Shown here: positions 51,212-51,546 of the stretch, piece by piece
Numbering within the stretch: position 1 is the first letter of the stretch
How the letters are laid out: the number at the start of each line of letters is the position of its first letter
NCBI GenBank assembly: GCA_947587025.1
Contig: CANPXW010000006.1
Coordinates: forward strand, 1-51,546
Source of the DNA: an uncultured Oscillospiraceae bacterium
Lineage (GTDB): Bacteria > Bacillota > Clostridia > Oscillospirales > Oscillospiraceae
Length of the DNA: 51,546 bases
Reading direction: 5' to 3'
Made by a program: the position numbers and the translations under genes
Notes under the pieces: model-generated
Seen by the model: only the letters and a program-made list of their open reading frames with translations
The model's database searches: none
What the model was told of the DNA's origin: nothing

Positions 51212-51343
51212 TTAAAGCCTCCCCTGTGCAAGGGGAGGTGGGCCGCCAAAGGCGGCTCGGAGGGGTTGTCGTACCTGGGCGAACAATCCCCCAGACTCCG
51301 GCTGACGCCGGAGCCAGCCCCCTTTGCACAAGGGGGCCTTTCC
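51212..51343. repeat. Multi-hairpin palindromic repeat element
   Basis: Four hairpins in a row: CCTCCCC/GGGGAGG, GCCGCC/GGCGGC, CTCCGGC/GCCGGAG and GCCCCCTT/AAGGGGGC. The outer two share TGTGCAA/TTGCACA loops and are imperfect inverted copies, so the whole resembles a small REP/MITE-like unit. Similar sequences are common between genes in Oscillospiraceae, from memory. No coding content. Confidence 0.75.
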
Positions 51344-51350
51344 ATAAGGT

Positions 51351-51398
51351 GCTCCAAAAAGAAGGACACGTCTTGCGACGTGTCCTTCTTTTTGGAGC
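51351..51398. terminator. 22-bp bidirectional terminator, murC versus tRNAs
   Basis: A perfect 22-bp stem with loop TTGC. Its A/T segment (AAAAAGAAGG/CCTTCTTTTT) provides U-tracts on both strands. The outer end of the stem reaches into the tRNA-Gly 3' terminus. Confidence 0.88.
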
Positions 51399-51468
51399 GG
51401 GCAACGAGATTCGAACTCGCTACCTCCACCTTGGCAAGGTGGCGCTCTGCCAAATGAGCTATGCCCGC
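51393..51468 (-). tRNA. tRNA-Gly (anticodon GCC)
   Basis: 76 nt with encoded CCA. The acceptor GCGGGCA pairs with TGCCCGC, discriminator U, and the anticodon loop reads TTGCCAA within a CCACC/GGTGG stem. It lies 5 nt from tRNA-Cys on the same strand, so they share a transcript entering from beyond the window. Confidence 0.97.
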
Positions 51469-51473
51469 GTATG

Positions 51474-51546
51474 TGGAGGCGCCATCCGGATTTGAACCGG
51501 AGAATCGCGGATTTGCAGTCCGCTGCCTTACCTCTTGGCTATGGCG
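51474..51546 (-). tRNA. tRNA-Cys (anticodon GCA), 5' end cut by window
   Basis: The anticodon stem GCGGA/TCCGC encloses CTGCAAA (anticodon GCA), the T arm is CCGG-TTCAAAT-CCGG, and the 3' end is GGCGCC-T-CCA. By pairing with that acceptor end, the two 5' G residues lie outside the window. Confidence 0.93.

Overview
This window reads as chromosomal DNA of a GC-rich, strictly anaerobic, monoderm, probably spore-forming Clostridia member, most like Oscillospiraceae. The evidence is strong G/C third-position codon use, a single-chain pyruvate:ferredoxin oxidoreductase, an [FeFe] hydrogenase, GTP-type PEP carboxykinase, SpoIIE, an LTA-synthase-type protein, split transketolase, TTT and TRAP transporters, and a palindrome-rich intergenic repeat typical of that group. 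The species assignment is inference. I see no phage, plasmid, insertion sequence or CRISPR array.

Layout. 0.1-4.6 kb (minus): a tight operon of a ClC anion transporter, an ATP-grasp ligase, an alpha/beta-hydrolase and peptidase T. 4.7-5.3 kb (minus): a flavodoxin-fold NAD(P)H oxidoreductase, divergent from a four-gene BMP-type ABC importer at 5.5-10.2 kb (plus). 10.2-21.4 kb (minus): a metabolic island of a TctBAC tripartite tricarboxylate transporter, a PdxA-like dehydrogenase, a LarA-like racemase, a split UxaA/SuyAB-like lyase, PFOR and a nicotinamidase-like hydrolase. 21.5-25.7 kb: a LacI regulator with one MATE exporter, divergent from a second MATE. 25.8-27.5 kb: a group-B-like [FeFe] hydrogenase translationally coupled to a chorismate mutase. 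27.8-34.3 kb (plus): split transketolase, a ketopantoate-reductase-like enzyme, a TRAP transporter (DctPQM) and a FadR/GntR regulator.

34.4-51.5 kb is more housekeeping in character: tRNA-Leu(CAG), a polysaccharide deacetylase, an LTA-synthase-like protein, pckG, rsmA and an AEC transporter, spoIIE with a small coupled membrane protein, a 1423-residue RND exporter with a very large coiled-coil insertion, a DUF308/HdeD-like membrane protein, murC, a repeat element, and convergent tRNA-Gly(GCC) and tRNA-Cys(GCA), the last cut by the window end.

How the genes fit together. Two transporter-plus-enzyme cassettes suggest uptake and fermentation of small hydroxy- or sugar-acids. In the TTT cassette, import, C2 epimerisation, dehydration or desulfonation, oxidation and pyruvate oxidation can be drawn as one route whose reduced ferredoxin could feed the hydrogenase; the substrate is not determined by sequence. 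In the TRAP cassette a two-carbon transfer and an NAD(P)H-dependent ketoacid/hydroxyacid step follow import, probably controlled by the FadR-type regulator through an inverted repeat at the promoter. Thirteen promoters are recognisable by eye, most with a 17-nt spacer and several with a TGC-extended -10.
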